Shown piece by piece: positions 30,466 to 41,310 of a stretch of 64,000 bases of DNA. Both the position numbers and the translations under genes were made by a program. Every line of letters begins with the position of its first letter. The stretch's first letter is position 1. The notes below the pieces were generated by a model, which saw only the letters and a program-made list of their open reading frames with translations, did no database searches and had not been told where the DNA came from. The DNA is from Yponomeuta sedellus (Eukaryota; Arthropoda; Insecta; Lepidoptera; Yponomeutidae), in assembly GCA_934045075.1 (NCBI GenBank), contig OW203724.1, positions 248,001 to 312,000 of the forward strand, written 5' to 3'.

Positions 30466-31523
30466 ATGTCGAGTTCTGAGTCCGAGGCAGGAACAGTCAT
30501 TCAAATGACGAGTTAAAAACCTACACCCGAAGACGCGCTTCACTTAAGGCGAAGCTGACGCTTTTTAAAAAGTATCTTTCTAAGCTTCCCTGAACCCAAC
30601 TGTCTGCAGAACAGATAATTGAGCTGCAACAGCGGTTAGAAGAAATAAATTTAACTTACGAAGATTTCGAGCAGGTCCAAGACCATATTGATACTGTGTG
30701 TGAAAATGTACAAGAACAGGAGGAAGAGAGAGAAACCTTTCACGATACCTATTTCCACTGTACATCAATAGCAACACTTTATACTACAGTGCCACCAAGA
30801 GCTGGGAAAACTATCCACAAACAACAGAGTCATCCTGCAATGGATAAAGGGGCCCAGTGGCTCCCTAGGCAACGATGCTGCGGATGAGCTCGCCAGAAGA
30901 GGCTCCGAAACTACAGTAGAAGGACCCGAACCTCTACTCCCACTACCATACAACCAGTTTCGCAAATGGTTAAGGCTGCAAACAGAAGCACAGCATGCCG
31001 AACTATGGGAAACGCAAACGAAATGCAGGCAAGCCAGAGAGGCTCTACCGAAAATGTCAAAGCGCCTCACGCGCAGCCTGCTGCGTCTGAGGAGATGCAA
31101 TCTGCGCATAGCTGTGGCACTTATGACGGGCCACTGCCCACTGAATAAACACTTCCACAGCATGGGACTGACTGACAGCCCTTTGTGCCGAGGATGCCTC
31201 AAGGAAGATAAAACACCCGCCCACGTTACAATCCAGTGTGAAGGCGTGGAAGTGCAACGGACAGCCACCATCGGAAAGCTGGGATCCCTTCGGGAGGCCA
31301 GCAGTAACATTGGTGCACTGCTGGCTTTCTGGAAAAAAATTGGATGGCTGGAGTGATCTCACAGCCCTGCTACGTACAGTGGCCCAACTATGAGGCTAAG
31401 TGCGGAAACCACAGGACAAACTAACTAACTATCAATAGCAAGAACCCTCCTTCAGAAACATTGTGAGACAACAGTGCCTAGCAAACCTGAGGAAGTATCC
31501 CGTAAATCTATTGTCCAAAGTTT
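30466..31523 (+). pseudogene. BEL gag, N-terminal part, decayed and interrupted
   Basis: An ATG at 30466 opens MSSSESEAGTVIQMTS and hits a stop. In shifted frames the segment continues with LTLFKKYLSK-like, then EQIIELQQRLEEINLTYEDF, then QVQDHIDTV and EREREETF-like sequence. This is the leucine- and charge-rich N-terminal region typical of BEL/Pao gag. A LINE fragment breaks it at 30775-31430. After that only a short part (LRKYPVNLLSKVFGF) precedes the knuckle region, so the middle of gag is missing. At least two frameshifts or stops lie in it, and it is not functional. Confidence 0.6.
30775..31430 (+). pseudogene. LINE fragment with RNase H domain end (I/LOA-like)
   Basis: One frame reads VILQWIKG, then GSLGNDAADELARRGSE, then LPYNQFRKWLRLQTEAQHAE, then SLLRLRRCNLRIAVALMTGH-like sequence and a CCHC-like end (CRGCLKEDKTPAHVTIQC). 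D-A-A-D-E-L-A-R is the last RNase H motif, and a C-terminal zinc-like region after RNase H is typical of I-group LINEs. The 3' end is CTAACTAACT. ATCAATAGCAA at 30764-30774 and 31431-31441 is an 11-bp target duplication. The element is 5'-truncated, keeping only the RNase H end and tail. Confidence 0.85.
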
Positions 31524-32320
31524 TTGGCTTTGAATGCAACGTCTCGCATTCAAGCCGTGAAAAGGTGTCGGCTGTGCCTTAATTGTCTGCGAGCGGGCCA
31601 CGCGTTACCGATGTGCCGAGCCAGTCAGTGCCGCGCGTGCAAAGGTAAGCACCACACCCTTCTTCACATAACACCTACGAATAATTCGTTCAAACAATTT
31701 CACAGTGAACCGAGTTCACAGCAAATACCGAACTCTTTTTCACAATCCGTGAACCCAAACCAACAAGTAAGTTTACCTCTAACGGAAACAGTACTTACCA
31801 ATTTAACGAATCACACACAAACACGTGTTGTAAATGCCACAACATCACAAAAAAATCCGATAAAAACCTAAGCAAATCTATCATTCTATCGACTGCACAA
31901 GTATATGTGAGTGGCAAACATAACCGAGTGCAACCATTAAGAATCTTATTAGATTCGGGTTCACAACCAAACTTAATTACCGAAAAAGCTTTTAAAAAAC
32001 TTGACCTACCACAACATAAAACCGAGATGAAGGTCATGGGTTTTAATCAAACCGTGACAAAGGTCACACATCATTGTAATATTGAGTTACATTCAACCGA
32101 TAATACCTACAAAACTAACATTTCCTGTCTCATTGTACCCACAATTTGCAGCTTACCAAACTTAAACATTGACCGAGAAAAACTTAACGTTCCACAGCGA
32201 TTCAGACTAGCAGATAACAAGTTGTACCAGGCGGGTGACGTCGATGTCGTACTAGGAGCTAAGCAATTTTACAGTCTCCTGTGCATTGGCCAGCACCGAC
32301 TGGGTGATGGCCTACCTATC
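31524..32320 (+). pseudogene. BEL zinc knuckles and protease
   Basis: A first part (31524-31871) carries CRLCLNCLRAGHALPMC and CRACKGKHHTLLHI, the paired knuckles that join gag and protease in BEL/Pao elements. After a short frame change, the second part (31907-32320) has the aspartic protease site LRILLDSGSQPNLITEKAF (D-S-G) and ends VVLGAKQFYSLLCIGQHRLG. The frame then meets the gypsy LTR at 32321. The matching downstream protein resumes at 44021, after the gypsy and one copy of its target duplication, which confirms the nesting. It is broken by the insertion and at least one frameshift. Confidence 0.8.
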
Positions 32321-32505
32321 TGTGGTAACACAGATTAAACATGAACTTGCGTCCCTCCCCCTCTTCTGTTGTCATTTAGATACTAAGAGCATCTGTTAAT
32401 TTCATCAGATCTAATAAAACCGTTTTCAGTGTGATTTAATGGTGTTGTGTTAATTAATCGCATCCCTGGCACACTCCAGTATCCAGTGAAGTTGGAGTTA
32501 CAACA
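32321..32505 (+). repeat. Inner gypsy 5' LTR
   Basis: Starts TGTGGTAAC and ends GTTACAACA. It has AATAAAACC as a likely polyadenylation signal at about 32414. Confidence 0.92.
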
Positions 32506-32526
32506 ACTTGGCGACGAGGATTTTGA
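32506..32526 (+). promoter_or_regulatory. Inner gypsy primer-binding site
   Basis: CTTGGCGACGAGGATTTTG lies directly after the LTR. TGGCGACGAGGA is the familiar style of gypsy-group primer site; the tRNA was not assigned. Confidence 0.6.
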
Positions 32527-32889
32527 CTTCGAACTGAAATAATCAAACGCGCGATAGAAAGTGGACATTTTGGAGTTCGCCTATCACAGAACACCACAAG
32601 CAAAATACAGATAAGAAGAGGGTGCGTTTCGAGAATATTTTTTTTAAAAATAAAAAGAATTCCGCCCAGTGAGAATCAATTTGAAACTAATCGAGGAAAA
32701 AAAAGTGAAGCTACATTAAAAAAAACGACTCTAAAGAAAAAAGAAGTAAAACAAAATAAACGACAAAGGAGAAGTTTTAGTGAGAACGCGGGATTTTGTA
32801 TTTAATGCACAGATTAAATTGAATGGAGCCGTTTTTAGAATAAAATTAAACAAGGAAAAACTGCGTGGATCCAGGGTTGTAGTAAGGAA
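32527..32889 (+). other. Inner gypsy leader, no gene
   Basis: A-rich leader between the primer site and the SINE. No ORF. Confidence 0.5.
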
Positions 32890-33143
32890 TATAAATAAAT
32901 AATAAATAAATATTCATGGACATATTACGCAGATCTCGTTAGCCCTATACTAAGTACAAGTAAATGACTTGTGTTATAGGTGCTAACTCGACGATATATT
33001 TAATACAATAAATACATAGATAACATCCAAGACCCGAGACAAGCTAGAAAAGTTCGTTTCCTAGTTTGACCCGGCCGGGGATCGAACCCGAGACTTTCGG
33101 TTGCACAGTCAGCGTGCTAAACCGCTGCGCCACCGAGGCCGTC
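32890..33143 (-). mobile_element. tRNA-derived SINE, minus strand (copy 2 of 2)
   Basis: Same family and orientation as 3862-4113: the tRNA-like head is at the 33143 end (GACGGCCTCGGTGGCGCAGC on the minus strand) and the AAATA-type tail at the low end. It lies between the gypsy leader and gag. Its target duplication was not resolved. Confidence 0.75.
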
Positions 33144-33165
33144 TTTACTGGCAATTGCCTCAAAA

Positions 33166-34308
33166 TTGCAATTGCCTGTTGCGGAAGGAATCACTTTGGA
33201 CAATTTGAGGCAAGAAGTAAGGAAATACATAAAAAAACAAGTTGTGAGTAAACCTGACGCGGTTCCGATGCAAAAGATGTTTGCAACGAGCCTGGATAAT
33301 TTCAATGGTGGAAACTGGGAGAGCTATTTGGAGCAGCTAAACTGTTTTATGCTGCTGAATGATGTGGCGGAAGATAAGAAACTACCGCTCTTACTTACAA
33401 AGCTAAGCCCAGGTGTGTATGAGATTTTGTCAAACCTATGTGCTCCGAGAAAAGCGCTGGAGTTAAAATACAGTGAGGTATGCTGCATCTTAACGGCTCA
33501 CTATCATCCTAAAATCAATCCTACGCTACAAAGGGCAAAATTCAGAGATCGCAGCCAACTACCAAGTGAGAGTATTAACGAGTACATCCTGGAACTGCGA
33601 ACTGCAAAGTTATCAAAGAATTGTAACTTCACTGACACGGACGACCAGATAAAAGAGAGATTATTAAACGGAGTTAAAGACGAATTTGTGAGATTTGAGT
33701 TGCTGAAAGCAGGAGATAAGTCACTGACTGAATTAAAAAGCATTGCGGAAACAGTTGAGATTGCTTATAGAATATCATTTGGACAAAACAAGCAACCCCA
33801 GGTAGAAATGTATACTTTTCAGAAGAAAACAGGTACAGGTAGCAACAAGTATAATGACAAAAGGAGACAGCCACAGTATTCATCGAACAAAACAGACCAA
33901 CTTAGTTATTGCTGCGGCAAAGAAATCCATAATAAAAATTAATGCTCGCTGAAAGATAAATTCTGCAGTGAATGTGGCATAAAAGGATACATTTTTAGGG
34001 TCTGTAAGAATAATTCTAAGCAGGTAAAAACTGTATCTAAAGAAAAACAAAAAGTGGAAGAGGACCTGAAAAGTTTGAAGCTAGAAAGTGAAAGTGACAA
34101 TAGTGAAAATGATGAGTATTATGCATTTAAACTAACTGTTAAAAATGTTTATGGTTTGAGAAAAATACCACCAATGTATTTAGATCTCTGTGTTAACGGC
34201 CATAATTTAAAATTTGAGGTAGACACCGGGGCCGACATCACCACATTGTGTGTTAGCGATAAGGACAGGTTACTGCCTGAATTAGAAATAAAACCATCAA
34301 ATATGTAA
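33166..34308 (+). pseudogene. Inner gypsy gag and protease
   Basis: The gag part (33166-33942) carries a capsid-like region: FNGGNWESYLEQLNCFMLLN, KLPLLLTKLSPGVYEILSNL and FRDRSQLPSESINEYILELR. An in-frame TAA at 33940 cuts it next to a CCHC-type knuckle region (FCSECGIKG). The same frame then runs through an acidic linker to the protease site FEVDTGADITTLCV (D-T-G) and ends at 34308. Gag forms the particle and protease would cleave the polyprotein. The internal stop and the later frame breaks show that this copy is inactive. Confidence 0.82.
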
Positions 34309-34309
34309 C

Positions 34310-34440
34310 CTTTACTAATTTTAACCAAACAATTTAGTTATTTATTTTTAGTTATTTATTTTTATTTATTTAGTTAGTTATTTATTTTCAGTATTCCTAT
34401 AGTAAAACCGATAGGAATACTGAAAAATTTAGAGGTTATT
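34310..34440. repeat. AT-rich insert with 16-bp-arm hairpin inside protease-RT linker
   Basis: The protease frame is interrupted by TTTAGTTATTTATTT-type repeats followed by a perfect hairpin: TTTTCAGTATTCCTAT (34385-34400), a 10-nt loop, and its complement (34411-34426). Gypsy-like coding resumes after it. Confidence 0.65.
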
Positions 34441-36001
34441 GTGAATACAAAGAAACACATCTTGTCCTGTTTTGTGGTGAAAGATGGTCAGCCCCGAATA
34501 GTAGGAAAAGACTGGTTGAGTGAATTAGGCATGTGGACACTGTTAGTAAAACAAGTAAATTCTTGTAAAGTTGAACAAGAAAAATGTGAACGGTACGAGG
34601 GTCAAATAAAGAAACATTTTAGGGAGGTTTTTAGTCCGGGTTGGGATAACTTCAAAGAATTACGTTAGAGTTAAAACCAGATACTAAACCAAAATTTTTA
34701 CCGGTTCTGAGTGTTCCATTCACCCTCAAACAAAAAGTTAATGAAGAAATTAAACGTTTAGTTTCAGAAAACCGGATCGAACCAGTTGAATATTCAGACT
34801 GGGGTACACCAGTAGTACCAGTACCAAAAAAAGACGGAATAAAGTGACCCTCAATCCTCATTTGAAAATAGACCATTTTTCACAGCCTAAAATTACTAAC
34901 ATTTTGGCACATTTTCAGGGCAATGCCTATTTTTGTGAACTGGATTTACGCGAAGCTTATCTACAGGCACCGTTAGATTCAGAATCGCAAAAGATGACAA
35001 CTATAGTGACGGAGATTGGTATTTTTAAATACTTATTTCTACCCTACGGGGTAAGTACAGGGCCCGGATCTTTCCAGAGACTCATGTTCCAGCGTCTATC
35101 GGACTTGAAAGGTGTGACGGTATACATTGATAATGTTTTTATAGTTGGAAAAGAACCGGAGGAGACTTACTTAAGGCTAAGGAAAGTACTGCAACGATTT
35201 ACGGAGTCCGGACTAAAGTTGAAATTGACAAAGTGCATTTTTTTCAAAACTAACATGTCGGTATTTGGATATATAATAGACTGTAGTGGTGTTAGGGTTG
35301 ATAAGAAAGCAGTTGAATCTGTACTGCACGTGCTCCGTCCAGAAAACACAAAAATGCCTAAATCTTTATGAGGAAAAATAAATTATTACAGTCGTTTTCG
35401 AAAAATAAATTATTACAGTCGGTATGTCTACAACGTTAAAGCCACTTTTTATGTGCTTAAAAAAAAGAAATTTGCGTGGACGAATGAATGTGACTTGTCT
35501 TTCAATACAATTAAAGAACAGTTTGCGAATTCAAAGAATTTGACTCATTATGACCCGAATCTGCCCATAATTCTGAGTTGTGATGCTTCAGATTGTGGCG
35601 TGGCTGCGGTGCTATCTGTACGAGACAAGGAAAACATTGTCAAACCTGTGTGTTACGCTAGCAAAAAGCTAAATGACACCCAGTGCCAGTATCCAACTAT
35701 TGAAAAAGAGGCTTACGCAATTATTTTTGGGGTTACGAAGTTTTATGAATATATTTATGGTATTCACTTTGAATTACAGACCGACAATGCAGCACTTGTC
35801 AGAATTTTTTGGTCACACAAAGGTATTCCCAAAATGGCTTGTCGCAGACTTCAGCATTGGGCTATCTTTTTGTCTGGATTCGATTACACAGTCCGTCATA
35901 TTAGTACCAGCGTTAACCCGGCAGACTATTTATCGCGACATCCACAAAACGACAATAGTCCTTTTGCGCATCCTCTTTTGGAAAAAGAAGATTATGGATA
36001 A
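34441..36001 (+). pseudogene. Inner gypsy reverse transcriptase and RNase H
   Basis: Successive frames carry a protease end (VGKDWLSELGMWTL), an RT N-terminus (around 34670-34840, shifted frame, with PVVPVPKKDG), the RT core (34844-35371: FCELDLREAYLQAPLD, LPYGVSTGPGSFQRLM) and RNase H (35453-36001: ILSCDASDCGVAAVLSV, then ELQTDNAALVRIF). The RT active site reads YIDN, where active enzymes have Y-x-D-D, so the second catalytic aspartate is lost. The segment AAATAAATTATTACAGTCG is duplicated at 35379-35420 between RT and RNase H. At least three frame breaks are present. Confidence 0.82.
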
Positions 36002-36068
36002 ATAAATTTTATTTCTCTGTCCTAATTTGAGATATTGAACTGGAAAGACATTCAAAATTACAATTAGA

Positions 36069-38921
36069 ATGGCCTCCCTAGATACGGTTGATGAAATTGA
36101 CAAATCTTTTGTCACCAACTGTTACGCAATTCACTCTGCCGAAGAATGTAAGCCGTTTACAAATGACACTCATGTTTTCAAGCTTTTGATGTATAATATT
36201 CGAAGCTACAACCATAACTTCGATAGTTTCCTGACTCTTTTAAAACGACTCAATATAGCCTACGACATTATCATTCTAACAGAGTGTTGGCTAGGACAAG
36301 ACCCTCATATTAAGGCAATGGACGGCTACAAAGCCTACCACACTGGTAAATATATAAACAAAGCCGGCGGCGTAATTGTATATATAAAAAAATAACCTGG
36401 AGTCCGATATCACAGAGCCACACTTTGGGGAAGCGGATTGCTTGAGTATTAATTTACAAGCGATATATGGCTATAACTTTACAATTATAGCCATATATCG
36501 CTCGCCCTCATTTTCGCAAACCGATAATTTTATAAAATTATCGGTTTGCCGGATAACCATATAGAGACACTAAAAAACAAAATATAATCATAGCTGGCGA
36601 CATAAATATAGACATCCTCCCAGAATCCCAGGATAATAGAAGCACGGACTATCTGTGCCTTATGACTGAGCATGGACTTGTTTCTGCAATTACTATTCCA
36701 ACAAGAAAAAAATCTTGTCTGCACCATATATTTATTAAATCTAAATTCGCGTCAAAATCCATTGTATGCAATACATCTGTATGCGACCACGACCTTCCAA
36801 TGATCTTCGTAGAAACACATAAGCAGCAACATTCAAAACGCCATACCCTTAAAACTGATTTTGCTGCGGTAGCGGCTGAACTTGAAACATCAGACTGGTC
36901 ACCTGTTCTTTGTACTAATGATGGTGCAGAAGCAACAATTGCGTTTTCAAATTTAGTTAACACTGTGATTGATAAACATAGCAGAATATCTAAGACAAGT
37001 CGTGCAACATTTAGCTATAAGCCATGGATCACTCTTGGTTTAATGAGGTGTATGAAGCACAGATGTAGACTTCACCTTAAGTGCCGTAAATACCCAAATG
37101 ATTCCATTGCTAAACTCGTCTATAACAGATACAAAAATTTTTGCAATAACCTGCTACACCGAATCAAATTCGAGTACGAAAACAACTTGCTCGCTACTAG
37201 TAAAGACAACCCGAAACAACTGTGGAATGCCATCAAACAGATTTGTGAAATTTCTCCCACACGTAACTCCGCTGCAGATCTGATTAATTGTAAAACCACT
37301 CCAAAAGACTCGCTTGACTACTGTAATAGCTACTTTTCAAATGTAGGCGCTACACTAACTAACTCTATCTTGAATAGAACTGGCAAATCCGAAACCGAAC
37401 TAGCGTCCCTTGCAAAAAGTGCCACTACCCCAATCACTTCTTTTTTCTTACAACCAACTGATCAAAATTAAATTGCAAAATACATAATGAGCCTAAGAAA
37501 TCAAAGTGCTCCTGGTCTTGATAGAATACGAAGCACACTTTTGAAAAGTCTATCGAAGCAAATAGTGACTCCTCTCACACACATCTGTAACTTAAGTCTT
37601 TCCATTGGCATTTTTCCAGACATATGGAAAACAGCAGCTGTTACGCCGGTAAAATACCTAGAAGATAATAACCTGCTGTCACCTACTCAGTTTGGCTTTC
37701 GCCAAGGTCGCTCATCTGAGCAAGCGGTCTCGCTTCTTCTGGATACTGTAACGACCAAGTTGGATCAAGGGAATTGCTGGTTAGGGGTATTCCTGGACTT
37801 GGCTAAGGCCTTTGACTCTGTATCAATACCAATACTTCTGCAAAAACTGGAGAACATAGGTATCAGAGGCCATGCTCTCCAATGGTTTCCGAGATCTCTC
37901 CAATAGACAACAGAAGGTAAAGATATCTGAATCTCTAAGCAATCCAATGCCGATAAATTACGGAATTCCCCAAGGCAGTTTACTGGGACCAACGCTTTTT
38001 TTGATATACATTAATGACATAGCTAAGCTTCTGCCCCCTTCCATTAACACAAGCTTAATTTCCTATGCGGATGACACCGCTCTTATCTTTTCGGGTTCGA
38101 ATTGGGAATCCACTTTCTCAAATGCTGAAGCTGGCCTTGCGAGAGTGGGGAGTTGGTTATCGAACAACCTTCTAACATTAAACGTATCTAAAACCAAATA
38201 CTTGGGTTTTCATAAATCTGCTCCTACAAAGCCAAATCGTAGTTTGGTTCTACGTCTCCACATATGCGATAAGCCAGGGGCAGGCTGCTTGTGTGAGAAA
38301 ATAGAACGCGTAAGTAATATTAAGTATTTGGGTATCACAGTCGATGACAGGCTCACTTTTGAAAAGCATTGCGGTATCGTGGCAAAAAGGGTGAGGAAAC
38401 TCATACATATTATGAGACTCCGTCGTAACGCAGCTAATAAAAAAACCTTGAACACTGTATATATGGCTCTGTGCCAGTCTGTATTGGGTTACTGCATTAC
38501 CTGCTGGGGCGGGGCAGCTAAAACACACATAATTCCCCTTGAAAGAGCTCAGAGATCAGTCCTAAAAACTATGAAAAGAAGAGCGCGTAGATATCCTACT
38601 ACTGCACTTTTAAACGAATGCGAAGTGCTTTCAGTTCGCCAACTTTTAATTTTCAGAGCATGCATAAACAAGCACCGCGAAATTATCAAAACTCCAGTGC
38701 ACGATAGACTCCTGTCTCGCAGAGTATTTAGAACCCCTGTCCCAATGACCAGAACCAGATTCGCACAGAGATTCCATAATTTCTTAAGTCCTTACCTCTA
38801 CAACAAAGCTGTTAAGCACTGTGATATAAAGCAGGCTTCAGTAGCCGAGGCTAAGAAGCTCATACAAGAATGGTTGTCTCAACTAAACTATGATCAAACA
38901 GAGGCTTTACTTTACGTCTAA
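36069..38921 (+). pseudogene. Decayed LINE: endonuclease and reverse transcriptase (jockey-group-like)
   Basis: The endonuclease starts in 36069-36395 (LLMYNIRSYNHNFDSFLTLL, ILTECWLGQ) and continues in shifted frames through IAIYRSPSFSQT-like and AGDINIDIL to CDHDLPMIF. The reverse transcriptase follows with SAPGLDRIRSTLLKSL, FGFRQGRSSEQAVSLLL, LDLAKAFDSVS, then in another frame GIPQGSLLGPTLFLIYIND and the catalytic SYADDTALIF. The block usually found between the VTPV segment and the KYLEDNN segment is missing, so there is an internal deletion as well as at least four frame breaks. It cannot produce a working protein. The 3' UTR, AT-rich, runs to about 39250. Confidence 0.85.
36459..36549. 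repeat. Two adjacent perfect hairpins within the LINE endonuclease
   Basis: The first has 18-bp arms (36459-36476 and 36485-36502, loop CTTTACAA). The second is a 34-bp perfect palindrome without a loop (36516-36549, left half GCAAACCGATAATTTTA). The expected endonuclease frame breaks right after the second one. Confidence 0.85.
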
Positions 38922-39280
38922 TATAGATATACTCGTACATATAATAAATTACTATTTACAATAATATACATAAATAAATATTATATAAGTATATATCTTC
39001 TCATATTTATCTTTCTGTATATTATATATTATAAATATATATGTATATACACTTATTGTATTACTATCTGCTAAGCTAAACCTCGAATTATTTAACCTTA
39101 AGTAGCTCAATCTAGAATATAGTTGCTAGATTGATACAATTTTTTCTGTTTGATTTGATTAGATTTTATTTATTTTCATATAATTAATTTAATTTATATT
39201 AATTTAATAAAATTTTATTTAATTTCGTGTAATTTGATTTGTTTAATTTTAATAGATTTAATCACTATCAACATCTTTTA
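38922..39280. other. AT-rich LINE 3' UTR, no gene
   Basis: TATATA-type simple sequence and AATTTAATTT-type runs. No ORF. Confidence 0.5.
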
Positions 39281-39281
39281 T

Positions 39282-39570
39282 TGTATCAGCGGATCTATCA
39301 ACACTGCACGTACACTACAAATAATATGGTTCAATGGATCTATCAACATTAAAACCATATTTAGCCTACCAGTGGATCTATCAACACTGGTCAAGCACTA
39401 TTAATAAAATAGTCCAATGGCTCTGTCAACCATGAACACTATCAACATCTTTTATTGTATCAGTGGATCTATCAACACTGCACGTACACTACCAATTAAC
39501 AAAGAAAATTCAATGGATCTGTCAACATTGAATGTACTTCCAGCTCATTAATGGATCTGTCAACATAGAT
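39282..39570. repeat. Array of seven hairpins sharing the loop GATCTRTCAA
   Basis: Copies lie at 39287-39306, 39329-39352, 39369-39392, 39415-39435, 39461-39480, 39508-39533 and 39550-39567. Six have the loop GATCTATCAA or GATCTGTCAA; one has CTCTGTCAA. The flanking arms differ from copy to copy but stay complementary: ACCAGTG/CACTGGT, ATTCAATG/CATTGAAT, CAGTG/CACTG. Copies 1 and 5 also share ~55 bp of flank. No ORF. The array does not match a tandem repeat of fixed period. Confidence 0.8.
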
Positions 39571-39625
39571 GATTAGGATCATAGTACAATTAAACCAATA
39601 GAAGAAACGATGGTCACGTGACAGC

Positions 39626-40867
39626 GTACAGGCCTAATTGTCAAAACTATACCCTAATGCCTTGAGTAAGAGTCCAAATTATGTTGGTATTGTAACTTAC
39701 AATAGTGGCAACACTCTGAATGTTTTCAAATTTAGTCGGGTTATCGCAAGTGTAAAATCTGTGAAGACGTCGTCGGATTATTTTAGAAAATTGAAATAAC
39801 TAAAATATTTTGGTGAAAACAACTTACTCTGGGATATTGTACAATAAATGCACAATGAGGTGAAAAGTGCATGGTGGCTGCAGGTCACATAAGAAACAAA
39901 GAAAACGGAGATTATAATATGAGTTTCCAAAGGTGAGTACCTAAAACCTATGTTCTTTCGCGTAAAAGGGCCGAAGGATGAAATATCACTTTGAAAATAA
40001 ATTTCCTAACGACTCATTAACCAAAATTACCGTAATTGTTGCTTCTAGAGTGTAAATGATAGATAGATGGATAAAGAAAGGTTGAATGGTATAAACCAAA
40101 TGTTAAATAAATGAACGTCAAAGCTGTTAGTTTCACAATTAATAAATTATGTGGTGATCACCTTATTGCAAAAAATATCAGACCATATAGACGCAAATTG
40201 TACCTTACTTCAAAGTATGTAATTACTTATCAGGATCTGTCTGTAATTGATGTAGCTTGTAACCCAAACAGCTTTTATAAAGAGATCTAAAACGAAAGTG
40301 TTTAAAAGTGGAATATGTTATTAATTTAGAAGCTCTCTTTTGTAGGTACGCCTTTATTAAAAGTTTCTTTTTGTTTTCAGGTCAGTACTGAACATGGGAA
40401 GTGAGCAAAACTGTCTGTTATCTGCCAATGCCACGGTCATATTCTTCTTTTTTGATCAAATTTACTGCAGACTGACGTAGTTGATGATTCTTAAAGTCAT
40501 GCGTTCGAAAATTCCTTCGTTGATGTGGTCATCAAGTGTGTGACGAAGAAACGTGACGTGAACATAACACGTCGCTACGGATTCTATTCTAAAGCATAGG
40601 CCCTCAGGAAAAAAAATCCGAGACGGAGCACTATATTGACGTTGACGAATATAGTTGTAAATTAATTACTTTGTATAAAAAAGTGTTGCTTTTAAAATTA
40701 TTATTGTTACTTATTTTGATAAGACATGATTTAAAACTTATATACAATGCAATTTATTTTAATTAATTACATGATTTAATTCATGAAGTCTTAATTTTTT
40801 TTTAACGTTTCTAACGATATCGATGGAGAATTATCCCTAGTCGGTAGTTTGACAGTAGGGCCTGTAC
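39626..40867. mobile_element. 1.24-kb DNA element with inverted ends
   Basis: The left end GTACAGGCCTAATTGTCAAA (39626-39645) is mirrored at the right (40848-40867, TTTGACAGTAGGGCCTGTAC) with a few mismatches. The palindrome GTAC at both edges may be a target duplication or part of the ends. Inside are possible splice signals (AAAG/GTGAGT at about 39933 and TTTTCAG/GTCAG at about 40381) but no long ORF. It is probably an internally deleted derivative of an autonomous element that I cannot name. Confidence 0.5.
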
Positions 40868-41237
40868 TTACCTTGAAATCGGTGCATTGATAAACGTAGT
40901 GCCATCTCTTTTTTTTATGGGAGGTTGGTTAGCAAAAGCAGGACACTGTCGAAGGTTTCTGCGAAGTTACTGCTACCCCTTGATTAGGATACATGGCGTA
41001 AATGAACAAACTATAGTAGATACTTGGTTAAAAACAAATTCTGAACCTGGCACAAACAAATCAAAGTTTAGTCCTTAACTTCATCACCCTCGTCAGAATC
41101 ACTCTCTCATTTATTAACGGGTATCATTGAAATCCACGGTTTTATACGATCAGAAGCCACATCATTTTGTCAAAATAATACTCATGGGGATTATGGGAAT
41201 AATACGCGTGGGGATTATGGGCACTACCCCCTAATGA

Positions 41238-41309
41238 TGGCACAACCTTGCGCTCATTTTGGGAGGGCTATGTCCAGCAGTGGACTAATATAGCCTGAAG
41301 AAGAAGAAA
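41238..41309 (+). pseudogene. RTE-type LINE 3' tail
   Basis: GGGAGGGCTATGTCCAGCAG, TGGACTAATATAGCC, a stop and GAAGAAGAAG encode a GYVQQWTNIA ending. The same end occurs at 62760-62810. A strongly truncated insertion inside the third gypsy fragment. Confidence 0.7.
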
Positions 41310-41310
41310 A

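Noticed and set aside
40887..41078. 63-codon frame downstream of the small DNA element
   Set aside because: Non-ATG start, unrecognised, in a mosaic of element fragments.
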